From Chitinophagaceae bacterium (GTDB lineage Bacteria; Bacteroidota; Bacteroidia; Chitinophagales; Chitinophagaceae): a stretch of DNA of 9,601 bases. Where the stretch lies: NCBI GenBank assembly GCA_017882205.1, contig JADGPY010000080.1, positions 1 through 9,601 of the forward strand. Reading direction: 5' to 3'. Below the pieces are notes generated by a model, which was not told where the DNA came from, searched no databases, and worked only from the letters and a program-made list of their open reading frames with translations. The position numbers and the translations under genes were made by a program. This document shows positions 1 through 7,048 of the stretch, in pieces. Positions within the stretch are counted from its first letter, which is position 1. Each line of letters opens with the position of its first letter.

Positions 1-332
1 ATATCAATACAGACAAACCGATAAAAAGAACGGGTACTGCACGCCATCAGAACAAATCGCAACTTACTGATAGCGCTGGTATCAAGATAAGCAAAGGCAT
101 GGTATGGGTGAAAAAAGACAGTACAACGATCATTAGCGAGCCTGTTACCACGGGGTTGGATGATAAAACGGTAGTACAGGTAATATCGGGTTTACAGGAA
201 GGCGATGAAGTGATTACCGGCTATAGAAAAATACAGAAAAAAGATGCAGCGGCAGCTACAATATCTAAAAGTCCTTTTATGCCAACAAGGCCCGGAGGGA
301 ATCGACCCAGGCCCGCACAGGCGCCGAGATAA
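1..332 (+). CDS. MacA-like RND/HlyD-family periplasmic adaptor subunit, C-terminal part (5' truncated by window)
   Basis: The frame is open from base 3 with no stop before TAA at 330-332, so the gene begins upstream of the window; about 109 residues are visible. The segment with VVQVISGLQEGDEVITG is the typical end of a periplasmic adaptor (membrane-fusion protein), where the last beta domain says that the 'GL..GD.V' stretch follows a variable strand. The tail is rich in Pro and Arg (PTRPGGNRPRPAQAPR), common for MacA-like proteins. Such adaptors sit in the periplasm, anchored in the inner membrane, and bridge an inner-membrane transporter to a TolC-type outer-membrane channel. The ABC ATPase gene starts 40 bases downstream and the permease follows, which is the macA-macB order and supports a MacA-type rather than an RND-pump role. 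The assignment to the adaptor family is good; the substrate is unknown. The ATG at 99 is internal and not a real start. Confidence 0.85.
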   Translation, partial: INTDKPIKRTGTARHQNKSQLTDSAGIKISKGMVWVKKDSTTIISEPVTTGLDDKTVVQVISGLQEGDEVITGYRKIQKKDAAAATISKSPFMPTRPGGNRPRPAQAPR

Positions 333-372
333 TTTAAATGATCATCTAACAATAAATAGAATAAAAAAGGAT

Positions 373-1155
373 ATGGCAAATAAGATCCTCGATATAATTG
401 ACCTGAAACGCGAGTTCAAAATGGGTAGTGAAACAGTAAGGGCACTGAAGGGTGTATCCTTTTCTGTAGATGCTGGTGAATTTGTAACCATTATGGGTAG
501 CAGCGGTTCCGGTAAAACCACTTTGCTCAACATATTAGGCTGTCTTGATAAACCTACTGATGGAAAATATTTGCTGGATGGTGCGGATGTGAAAAGCCTC
601 TCACGAAATGAACTGGCAAAACTCCGTAACAGGAAGATCGGTTTTGTATTCCAGTCATATAATTTACTGGCACGCACCTCCGCACTTGAAAATGTAGAGC
701 TACCTCTTTTGTATAACGCTGATGTGCCCACGAAAGAACGCCGGGAAAAAGCCATGCATGCATTGGAAGCGGTGCGCCTGGCAGACCGCATGGATCACAT
801 GCCCAATCAATTATCCGGAGGGCAACAGCAGCGTGTGGCAATTGCAAGGTCATTGGTCAATGAACCTGTGATGATATTGGCTGATGAAGCTACCGGTAAC
901 CTTGATACAAGGACCTCTTACGAGATCATGGCACTGTTACAGGAACTGAACAGCAAGCAAGGTTTAACAATCGTTTTTGTAACACATGAGAATGATATAG
1001 CCGTTTTCAGCAGCCGCACCGTAACCTTAAAAGATGGCCGGGTTATCAAGGATGTAAAGAATGAAAATGTTCACTCGGCTAAAGATGCCCTGGCAGCGCT
1101 GCCAGTGGAAAAAGACGATCAAAAATTGCCAGTTGAAAAAGATGATCAAAAATAA
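373..1155 (+). CDS. ABC transporter ATP-binding protein, MacB/LolD type
   Basis: A 260-residue nucleotide-binding subunit that would power the permease encoded next to it. All ABC motifs are intact: Walker A GSSGSGKTT (42-50), Q-loop Gln94 in GFVFQSYNLL, signature LSGGQQQR (147-154), Walker B VMILADEA (166-173) with catalytic Glu172, D-loop GNLD (175-178) and switch His205. The spacing and wording are those of the MacB/LolD/FtsE group, which work with FtsX-fold permeases in mechanotransmission rather than in classical channel transport. The start at 373 is chosen because MANKILDIIDLKREF is the usual family N-terminus. The open frame extends upstream to 244 but would overlap the adaptor gene. 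No well-spaced Shine-Dalgarno is visible; the GGA at 369-371 is too close. In E. coli MacB this domain is fused to the permease; here it is a separate protein. The C-terminus has an odd nine-residue tandem duplication. The substrate is not identifiable from sequence. Confidence 0.95.
   Translation: MANKILDIIDLKREFKMGSETVRALKGVSFSVDAGEFVTIMGSSGSGKTTLLNILGCLDKPTDGKYLLDGADVKSLSRNELAKLRNRKIGFVFQSYNLLARTSALENVELPLLYNADVPTKERREKAMHALEAVRLADRMDHMPNQLSGGQQQRVAIARSLVNEPVMILADEATGNLDTRTSYEIMALLQELNSKQGLTIVFVTHENDIAVFSSRTVTLKDGRVIKDVKNENVHSAKDALAALPVEKDDQKLPVEKDDQK
1099..1152 (+). repeat. Two tandem 27-base units in the 3' end of the ABC ATPase gene
   Basis: Two adjacent 27-base units (1099-1125 and 1126-1152) each encode LPVEKDDQK, and the stop codon follows at once. 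The peptide repeats are identical, while the DNA differs at three positions (CTG/TTG, GTG/GTT, GAC/GAT), all silent. The duplication therefore is not brand new, or it has been kept under selection for protein sequence. The repeats lie beyond the conserved ATPase fold, in a charged tail. Confidence 0.9.
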
Positions 1156-1164
1156 AAAATCGCA

Positions 1165-2391
1165 ATGAATGTTTTTAATCTTTTAAGCCTCGCATGGAAA
1201 GCCTTATCGCGTAATAAGATCCGCACTTTCCTTACCATGCTGGGAATTATCATTGGTGTTGGCGCAGTGATCACGATGGTATCTATCGGCGAAGGCTCAA
1301 AAGAAAGTATCCGCAGCCAGTTATCAAGTATGGGATCGAACATGCTCACTATCAGACCATTCAGCAATAGTACGATTGGCGGTGGTGCAAGATTGGGTTC
1401 TACCGGATTACAGACACTAAAAGTAGAAGACGCTGTTACCATTCAAAAACAGGCTTCTTATATCACAGACGTTTCGCCCGCTGTATCTACCAGCGGGCAA
1501 GCAATCAACGCGTCCCTTAACTGGCCCACTTCACTGCAGGGAGTAAGCCCTTCTTACCTGAACATTCGTGACTGGAAATTACAGTCGGGGATCAGTTTTA
1601 CGGATGATGATGTGGCCACTTCGAGTAAAGTTTGCCTGTTGGGACAAACCGTGGTAAATAATATTTTTACCGGTGGAGAAAACCCTGTGGGTAAGGTCAT
1701 CCGTTTTAAAAAGATACCTTTAAAAGTGATCGGCGTACTGGAAAAGAAAGGTGAGAACACATTTGGCCAGGACCAGGATGATATTATACTTGCTCCTTAT
1801 ACTACTGTTCAGAAAAGAATATTGGCCATTACTTATGTCCAGACGATCTATGCTTCCGCAGTGGATGAAAAAAGTTCTGATACCGCTACAAAAGAGGTCA
1901 GTGCCATCCTTCGTGCGAACCATAAACTGAAATATAGTGAGATTGATGATTTTACTGTACGTACCCAGGCGGAACTGATCAGCACAATGAGTTCCACCAG
2001 CCAACTGCTTACGGTATTGTTAACGGCTATCGCAGCGATCTCATTATTGGTTGGAGGGATCGGTATAATGAATATCATGTATGTTTCTGTAACAGAGCGT
2101 ACCAAAGAGATTGGCTTGCGAATGGCTATTGGTGCCAGGGGAATCGATATCCTGCTACAGTTTTTGACAGAAGCAATCCTGATCAGTATCACCGGAGGCG
2201 TCATTGGAGTGGTATTGGGTATTAGTGCATCCAAACTGGTAACGGTGTTCCTCTCATGGCCCACGCTTGTTTCTGAATATTCCGTCATACTGTCTTTCGC
2301 GGTATGCGCGATAACGGGTGTTTTCTTTGGCTATTACCCAGCCCAGAAAGCATCAAGACTTGACCCGATCGAAGCGCTACGGTATGAATAA
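1165..2391 (+). CDS. MacB/FtsX-type ABC transporter permease
   Basis: A 408-residue inner-membrane permease. The N-terminal segment (SLAWKALSRNKIRTFLTMLG) and first membrane helix at about 22-42 are typical of the MacB periplasmic-core family. A long periplasmic domain runs from about 43 to 275. It is followed by three more helices at about 281-303, 334-356 and 371-391, giving the four-helix FtsX topology. Two hallmark segments are present: SVTERTKEIGLRMAIGAR at 308-325, the cytoplasmic coupling loop, and YPAQKASRLDPIEALRYE at the C-terminus. The gene starts 9 bases after the ATPase stop, so the two are surely co-transcribed and form one transporter with the upstream adaptor. It probably exports an amphipathic compound, peptide or lipid from the periplasm to an outer-membrane channel; which one cannot be told. 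The length is full for a permease not fused to its ATPase. The name macB is avoided because E. coli MacB is the fused form. Confidence 0.93.
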   Translation: MNVFNLLSLAWKALSRNKIRTFLTMLGIIIGVGAVITMVSIGEGSKESIRSQLSSMGSNMLTIRPFSNSTIGGGARLGSTGLQTLKVEDAVTIQKQASYITDVSPAVSTSGQAINASLNWPTSLQGVSPSYLNIRDWKLQSGISFTDDDVATSSKVCLLGQTVVNNIFTGGENPVGKVIRFKKIPLKVIGVLEKKGENTFGQDQDDIILAPYTTVQKRILAITYVQTIYASAVDEKSSDTATKEVSAILRANHKLKYSEIDDFTVRTQAELISTMSSTSQLLTVLLTAIAAISLLVGGIGIMNIMYVSVTERTKEIGLRMAIGARGIDILLQFLTEAILISITGGVIGVVLGISASKLVTVFLSWPTLVSEYSVILSFAVCAITGVFFGYYPAQKASRLDPIEALRYE

Positions 2392-2447
2392 ATATCCTAC
2401 GTTGGATGAATTGTCTTAAGCAGAATAATCTTTAATAACCCTTCAAA

Positions 2448-3317
2448 ATGAACCGGGAGCATATAAAACATATAACCAATAACCATTACCGGAAATTAAA
2501 AAAGCATATCAAAAAGGTTGCTGAGGATTTTGATGTGGAAGCCATACATCAATTCAGGGTAGAGTATAAAAAGCTGCGGGCTTTTTTACGAATGATATCG
2601 CATGAACATGGGACAGCAGGGGAAATAAAAATTCCCAAAAAATTAAAAAAAGGGTACAATATTTCAGGATCTATCCGTGATTTACAATTACAGCAGAAGC
2701 GAATTCTTGAAGCTACGAACCAGGAGCTGCAAAAACCAGAGGCATATCTTACAATATTGCAGAGAGAAATTGACAAACTTAAGCCGGAGCTTTCTGAAAT
2801 TATTTTGGAAAAGCCTGTCACCGAAAGTAAAAAGAAAACAGACGCATCTATTCCGGATGAATTTCAGTTAAACAGTTACAGGAATTTTGTACAGCAAAAA
2901 TGGACTGCTATTTATACCATTATAGTAGCAGCTCATTTTAGTGAGGATAATATTCATTCTATACGTAAAAACCTGAAAGATTTGTTTTATAATCTGAAAG
3001 AGTATGTTGGAGTGGATCATGATATAATATCTATGAGTATATGGATGGCGAAAGATGAAAATTATTTCATAAAGCTCTTAGATGAACTAGGAAGCTTCCA
3101 GGACAAGTGTACGGCACTTGCTTTATTGAAATCTTACTTGTTCAATAGTTTAAACAAAGATAACCAGGAACTACTGGAGCGGATAAAAAAAGGATGGATA
3201 ATAGAAAAGGCAAGCATGAAAAAATTGCTGGTAAAGAAGTTGAAGGCTGCTATTGTTCCGAAACAAGCTTTTCACCCAGGAAAATCTTCCGATAGTCAAT
3301 CTCTAAGTATAAGCTGA
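2448..3317 (+). CDS. CHAD-domain protein, probable polyphosphate binding
   Basis: A 289-residue, strongly basic, all-helical protein. The CHAD (conserved histidine alpha-helical domain) signature appears twice, as expected for its two four-helix halves. The first is HQFRVEYKKLRAFLRM at 34-49, with His34, Arg37, Lys41, Lys42 and Arg44, followed by the 'LRDL'-like SIRDLQ (75-80). The second is HSIRKNLKDLFYNLKEY (170-186), with LGSFQDK (214-220) in the second half. CHAD domains are known to bind inorganic polyphosphate through these basic residues and are often found on polyphosphate granules. There is no signal peptide or membrane span, so it is cytoplasmic. A Lys/Glu-rich stretch at 105-135 separates the halves. 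The start at 2448 is set by the conserved helix beginning a few residues in; no Shine-Dalgarno is seen. No CYTH domain, polyphosphate kinase or exopolyphosphatase is next to it in the window. Family call is firm, ligand is inferred. Confidence 0.85.
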   Translation: MNREHIKHITNNHYRKLKKHIKKVAEDFDVEAIHQFRVEYKKLRAFLRMISHEHGTAGEIKIPKKLKKGYNISGSIRDLQLQQKRILEATNQELQKPEAYLTILQREIDKLKPELSEIILEKPVTESKKKTDASIPDEFQLNSYRNFVQQKWTAIYTIIVAAHFSEDNIHSIRKNLKDLFYNLKEYVGVDHDIISMSIWMAKDENYFIKLLDELGSFQDKCTALALLKSYLFNSLNKDNQELLERIKKGWIIEKASMKKLLVKKLKAAIVPKQAFHPGKSSDSQSLSIS

Positions 3318-3425
3318 TGATCAGTAATTATACTAATTTTATTCATTGAACAGGTAAATAGCTGCTCTGACAATTATCAGTATAACACATGAGGGCTGTC
3401 ATACTTATGTAACAGGCTTACTTTT

Positions 3426-3432
3426 TACCTTG
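3426..3432 (+). promoter_or_regulatory. Candidate Bacteroidota -7 promoter element (TACCTTG)
   Basis: TACCTTG lies 31 bases before the ATG of the YtxH-like gene and is one T short of the Bacteroidota -7 consensus TAnnTTTG. It would place transcription start near 3437-3440 with a leader of about 25 AT-rich bases. A clear TTTG -33 element is not visible at the usual spacing, so this is tentative. It sits in the longest gap of the window (3318-3463), which is where a promoter for the small-gene module would be expected. The same gap holds an imperfect dyad TGTCA-N8-TAACA at 3397-3414 just upstream of the box. Confidence 0.35.
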
Positions 3433-3463
3433 CAATTATTAGTTAACAATAAAAATTTATTTT

Positions 3464-3700
3464 ATGAATAATACAAGTAAAATACTGATAGCAATTGCCG
3501 CCGGAGTAGCTGCCGGTGCCATAGTAGGGATTTTGTTTGCGCCTGATAAAGGCAGCGAAATAAGAAGCAAAGTCAATGAGCAGGGAAAGAACATTGCTGA
3601 TGACTTAAAAGACAAATTTCGCAAAGGCAAAGAAAAATTCAACGACCTGAAAGAGGATATTGAGAAGACTGTGAAAGAAAAAGTTGCAGAATTTGTATAA
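3464..3700 (+). CDS. YtxH-like small membrane protein
   Basis: A 78-residue protein with one membrane helix at about 6-26, rich in Gly and Ala (ILIAIAAGVAAGAIVGILF), a glycine-zipper pattern. The sequence FAPDKGSEIRSKV just after it is the hallmark of the YtxH family ('LFAP..G...R'). The remaining residues, about 38-78, form a highly charged Lys/Asp/Glu amphipathic helix or coiled coil facing the cytoplasm. YtxH-type proteins are general-stress proteins in Bacillus, of unknown biochemical role. It is the first of three closely spaced small genes and follows a candidate promoter. In layout (anchored charged helix followed by a holin-III-like protein) it takes the place that YqjD has in enterobacteria, although the sequence family differs. 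Family call good; function unknown. Confidence 0.85.
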   Translation: MNNTSKILIAIAAGVAAGAIVGILFAPDKGSEIRSKVNEQGKNIADDLKDKFRKGKEKFNDLKEDIEKTVKEKVAEFV

Positions 3701-3749
3701 GAAAGCAGAGCAGAAAATCCGGGTTGACCTTTAAATAAAAATAATCCAA

Positions 3750-4109
3750 ATGGAAAAAGCATTTGCCAAGGTAGAAGAACTGGCAGGTACAATAAAAGAG
3801 TATGTAAATACCAGGATTGAATCTGTAAAATTAAGAGCTGCAGAAAAAAGTTCCGTTATTATTGCGAATGTATTGGCCGTAATGATGGTGGCAGTTTTAT
3901 TACTCTTTTTTATTGGTTTGGCCAGCGTGGCACTATCAATTAGTTTGGGCGAATGGATTGGAAATACATGGGCTGGCTTCCTGATTGTATCTTGTTTGTA
4001 TCTGCTGATTGGAATAATAGTATGGACTGCACGAGGAAGAATCATCCGCCTGCCGGTTTTGAACGCATTAATCAAACAATTATTCAGGAATGATGATGAA
4101 GAAGTTTAA
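3750..4109 (+). CDS. Holin-III superfamily / YqjE-like two-span membrane protein
   Basis: A 119-residue protein. A charged amphipathic N-terminal helix (about 1-32, MEKAFAKVEELAGTIKEYV...) is followed by two hydrophobic helices at about 36-63 and 75-95, then a basic stretch (ARGRIIRLP) and an acidic tail (NDDEEV). This arrangement and the phrase ...EYVNTRIESVKLRAAEK before the first span match the phage-holin-III superfamily to which YqjE belongs. Despite the name, members in chromosomal stress loci are not thought to be lytic. It starts 49 bases after the YtxH-like gene and its last 20 bases overlap the next gene, so the three are very likely one transcript. The biochemical role is unknown; it may partner with the YtxH-like protein at the membrane. 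Confidence 0.78.
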   Translation: MEKAFAKVEELAGTIKEYVNTRIESVKLRAAEKSSVIIANVLAVMMVAVLLLFFIGLASVALSISLGEWIGNTWAGFLIVSCLYLLIGIIVWTARGRIIRLPVLNALIKQLFRNDDEEV

Positions 4110-4386
4110 AAGCATAAAGCAATTGCAAACCGAAAAAATGCGGCTAATTCAACAACAGGAAAAACTGGAAAATAAGATACGGAGCAATTGGAATGAGCTG
4201 AAGGAATGCTTGAAGCCTGTAAATATTGCGAAAGATATTTTCAGTAAAGTGATAAAAAACAAAACGGAACAAAATCTGAATGGTGAAAGTATTTTAAAAA
4301 GCACCTTCACATATGGAGTTACATTACTGGCCAAAAGATTATTGGACAAAGCCGAAGAGAAATTAGATAAGTTTTGTAGGAAATGA
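4090..4386 (+). CDS. Small charged helical protein, unknown function (YqjK-like position)
   Basis: A 98-residue, basic, mostly helical protein that I do not recognise by sequence. Residues 8-45 (KSIKQLQTEKMRLIQQQEKL...) look like a coiled coil; a short moderately hydrophobic stretch near 68-82 (ILKSTFTYGVTLLAKR) could be a membrane-touching helix, followed by a second charged helix. It opens with three ATG codons in a row (4090, 4093, 4096) that cannot be told apart. An AGGA at 4086-4089 has the best spacing to the third. The gene overlaps the end of the holin-III-like gene by about 14-20 bases in another frame, which points to translational coupling. Its place after a YtxH-like and a YqjE-like gene is that of yqjK in enterobacteria. 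The reading frame's clean fit and coupling make it a real gene; function is open. Confidence 0.75.
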   Translation: MMMKKFKSIKQLQTEKMRLIQQQEKLENKIRSNWNELKECLKPVNIAKDIFSKVIKNKTEQNLNGESILKSTFTYGVTLLAKRLLDKAEEKLDKFCRK

Positions 4387-4466
4387 TATTTTTTTAAATT
4401 AGAAATAATACTGCTTACTTTAAAAATGTGTTGGAGGCCCGTAAGCAATAAAACTTCAACAACGCG

Positions 4467-6974
4467 ATGTCTGGAAAGGTAATTGATTTAGGCAATATAC
4501 AAGGGTTATCTGTCCAGGAAGTTCCTGCTCTACAGCAGCAATATGGGAAAAATATTTTTCAAGCCGAATCTTCACGACGCTTTATACATATTGTTTGGGA
4601 CATTGTAAAAGAGCCAATGTTCATTCTTCTCGTTATTGCCTGCTCACTGTATTTTATTTTGGGTGAGGTAAGTGAAGGTATATTGATGCTTGTGGCAATG
4701 GCTTTAGTGACAGCCATTTCACTTTACCAGGAGGTAAAAAGTACCAATGCATTAAAAGCATTACAACAATTTACTGAACCAAAAATAACAGTGGTCAGGA
4801 ATGGTAAAGAAATGATCATATCCACCGAAGAACTTGTTCCAGGTGATATTATGCTATTGGATGAGGGAATGAATATTCCTGCTGATGCAAGCATTTTACA
4901 GGCGAATGATTTTACAGTCAATGAGTCCATCATTACTGGCGAATCCCTGCCGGCAGATAAAAATGAAACTGAAGAACATAATATATTATACCAGGGTACT
5001 ACTATCAACAGTGGTAAATGCATTGGTCAGGTAACGGCCACAGGAAACAATACCGTCTTAGGTAAAGTAGGTAAAGCAATTGGAGCGTATCATTCGCCTA
5101 AAACTTTGCTGCAAATACAAATAAACCAGTTTGTACGACGCCTGGCATTATTTGGACTGATTGGTTTTTTCATCATCTTTTTTGTGAATTACCTGCATCA
5201 TCACGAATGGACTACCAGCTTATTGTTTGCCTTAACATTAGCCATGTCGGCGGTGCCCGAAGAAATTCCTGTAGCTTTTTCCTCCTTTATGGCGCTGGGG
5301 GCTTACAAAATTAGTAAGCTGGGTATTATTTCCCGTCAGCCGCAGATTGTAGAAAACCTTGGTGCTGTAAGTGTGATATGCCTTGATAAAACAGGCACCA
5401 TTACAGAAAACAAAATGCAGGTAAAAGCTATTTATGATTATGATAGTGATACCCTGGTTGACTTACATGATAACACACAATTACAGAATGAAAATGTATT
5501 ATTTTATGGTGTACTTGCAAGCGAAATGAATCCTTTTGATGCAATGGAGAAAGCAATATGGGAGGCGTACTATTTATATACAGATGGGAAAGCGCATCAG
5601 CAACTTAAAATGATTTATGAATATCCGCTGGAGGGTCAGCCGCCAATGATGACACATGTTTATGAGCATGAAAATATAAAAGTAGTTGCAGCGAAAGGAG
5701 GATCGGAACGTATTATTCATGTTTGCCGCTTAAGCGATGATGATAAAAAGAAAATCACACAACATATTAAATCGCTTGCTTCAAAAGGTTATCGTGTTAT
5801 TGGTGTAGCGAGTGCAGTGCCTACCGAACAACAGCCCCCGGCCATGCAGGATGATTATAACTGGCAGTTTGAAGGATTGTTGGCATTGTATGACCCACCT
5901 AAGAAAAACATTCCCGATGTACTTAAGCAATTTTATGATGCAAAGATTGATGTAAAGCTCATTACAGGTGATTATCCTGAAACAGCTATCAATATCGCCG
6001 GGCAGGTGGGCATCTTCAACTTTCTTAAATGTGTTACAGGAGAGGTTGTAATGAACATGAAAGAAGATGAACTAATGGAGGTTGTAAAAAGTACAAGTGT
6101 TTTTGCCCGGATGTTTCCCGATGCAAAAATGAAAGTAGTTGAAGCCTTAAAAGCCAATGGAGAAATTGTAGCCATGACAGGCGATGGTGTAAATGATGGC
6201 CCTGCATTGAAATCAGCCAACATTGGCATTGCTATGGGGAAAAAGGGAACAGAGATTGCGCGGCAGGCAGCAGATTTAATTATTACTGACGATAACCTGG
6301 AACGGATGGTGACAGCCATCAGTGAGGGAAGAAAAATTTTCAGCAATCTTAAGAAAGCGGTTCGATATATAATTTCTATTCACATACCTATTATTCTTAC
6401 GGCATCCTTGCCTGTAATATTTGGATGGACTTATCCCAACATCTTTACTCCTATTCATGTAATTTTTTTGGAATTAATTATGGGCCCTACCTGTTCTATC
6501 TTTTTTGAGAAAGAACCTGTGGAAGAAAATATCATGCAGCAAACTCCAAGGGAAAGAAACGGCGGATTATTTACCCGGAATGAACTGCTCATCAGTATTA
6601 TGCAGGGAATTATTATTGCAGCCGGGGCCATTATTTTGTATTATTATTTTATGAACAGCAGCGCCAGTCTGCAACAAACAAGAACCATTGTTTTTACAAC
6701 ACTAATACTAAGTAATATATTTCTCACTTTTGCTAATCGTTCCTTTACTAAAACCATTTATTACACCAGCAGGTATAAAAACAGCCTTGCTCCTATTATT
6801 CTTATTATCTCAGTTTTCTTCCTGGCAGCGCTGCTTTTTGTTCCTTTTGTCCGTAATCTTTTTCAACTTACAAACATTACTTTGGTCCAGTTCTGGCTTT
6901 GCTTTGGGGTAGCACTGGCCAGCGTAATGTGGTTTGAAGTATTTAAGACAGATTTATTGAAAATAAAATCATAG
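4467..6974 (+). CDS. P-type cation-translocating ATPase (P2-like), substrate uncertain
   Basis: An 835-residue integral membrane pump that couples ATP hydrolysis to cation movement. The N-terminal GLSVQEVPALQQQYGKN (13-29) is the usual cation-ATPase N-domain. TGES (157-160) is the dephosphorylation loop. PEEIP (264-268) is in the fourth membrane helix. Asp307 in DKTGT is the phosphorylated residue. KGGSE (410-414) is in the nucleotide-binding domain, then DPPK (476-479), TGD (500-502) and TGDGVND (571-577) of the hinge. Ten membrane helices fit: pairs near 45-90, 222-275, 630-680 and 705-825. The nucleotide domain is shorter than in SERCA. Compared with SERCA the helix-5 and helix-6 ion ligands differ (His639-Ile-Pro, Glu669-Leu-Ile-Met-Gly673), so calcium transport should not be assumed. 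It is preceded by 80 bases with no strong promoter. The start is fixed by the N-domain motif. Family call is secure; the ion is not. Confidence 0.93.
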   Translation: MSGKVIDLGNIQGLSVQEVPALQQQYGKNIFQAESSRRFIHIVWDIVKEPMFILLVIACSLYFILGEVSEGILMLVAMALVTAISLYQEVKSTNALKALQQFTEPKITVVRNGKEMIISTEELVPGDIMLLDEGMNIPADASILQANDFTVNESIITGESLPADKNETEEHNILYQGTTINSGKCIGQVTATGNNTVLGKVGKAIGAYHSPKTLLQIQINQFVRRLALFGLIGFFIIFFVNYLHHHEWTTSLLFALTLAMSAVPEEIPVAFSSFMALGAYKISKLGIISRQPQIVENLGAVSVICLDKTGTITENKMQVKAIYDYDSDTLVDLHDNTQLQNENVLFYGVLASEMNPFDAMEKAIWEAYYLYTDGKAHQQLKMIYEYPLEGQPPMMTHVYEHENIKVVAAKGGSERIIHVCRLSDDDKKKITQHIKSLASKGYRVIGVASAVPTEQQPPAMQDDYNWQFEGLLALYDPPKKNIPDVLKQFYDAKIDVKLITGDYPETAINIAGQVGIFNFLKCVTGEVVMNMKEDELMEVVKSTSVFARMFPDAKMKVVEALKANGEIVAMTGDGVNDGPALKSANIGIAMGKKGTEIARQAADLIITDDNLERMVTAISEGRKIFSNLKKAVRYIISIHIPIILTASLPVIFGWTYPNIFTPIHVIFLELIMGPTCSIFFEKEPVEENIMQQTPRERNGGLFTRNELLISIMQGIIIAAGAIILYYYFMNSSASLQQTRTIVFTTLILSNIFLTFANRSFTKTIYYTSRYKNSLAPIILIISVFFLAALLFVPFVRNLFQLTNITLVQFWLCFGVALASVMWFEVFKTDLLKIKS

Positions 6975-7048
6975 CGGATGTAAGTATTGCCATAAGAAAT
7001 TAAGTTTTATTAAAATCCTTTTCCCGGATTTGTGATTAAATTTACCAA

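Noticed and set aside
244..372. Upstream in-frame extension of the ABC ATPase to an ATG at 244
   Set aside because: It would overlap the adaptor gene by almost 90 bases and add residues with no family match; the conserved N-terminus begins at 373.
342..791. Minus-strand open frame opposite the ABC ATPase gene
   Set aside because: Its translation shows no recognisable domain and it lies entirely opposite a strongly supported gene; the same holds for minus-strand frames at 1848-2288, 5972-6346 and 7822-8295.
2394..2407. ATCC-N6-GGAT inverted repeat after the permease gene, considered as a terminator
   Set aside because: Only four base pairs in the stem and no T-run follows; not a convincing terminator.
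3314..3324. Palindrome CTGAT-G-ATCAG over the stop codon of the CHAD gene
   Set aside because: A one-base centre cannot form a hairpin, and short palindromes of this kind are expected by chance.
3750..4109. Phage lysis holin or prophage remnant
   Set aside because: No endolysin or other phage genes nearby; the context and YqjE-like architecture fit a chromosomal stress locus.
4433..4437. GGAGG before the P-type ATPase gene, considered as a ribosome binding site
   Set aside because: It lies about 30 bases upstream of the ATG, too far to position a ribosome there.
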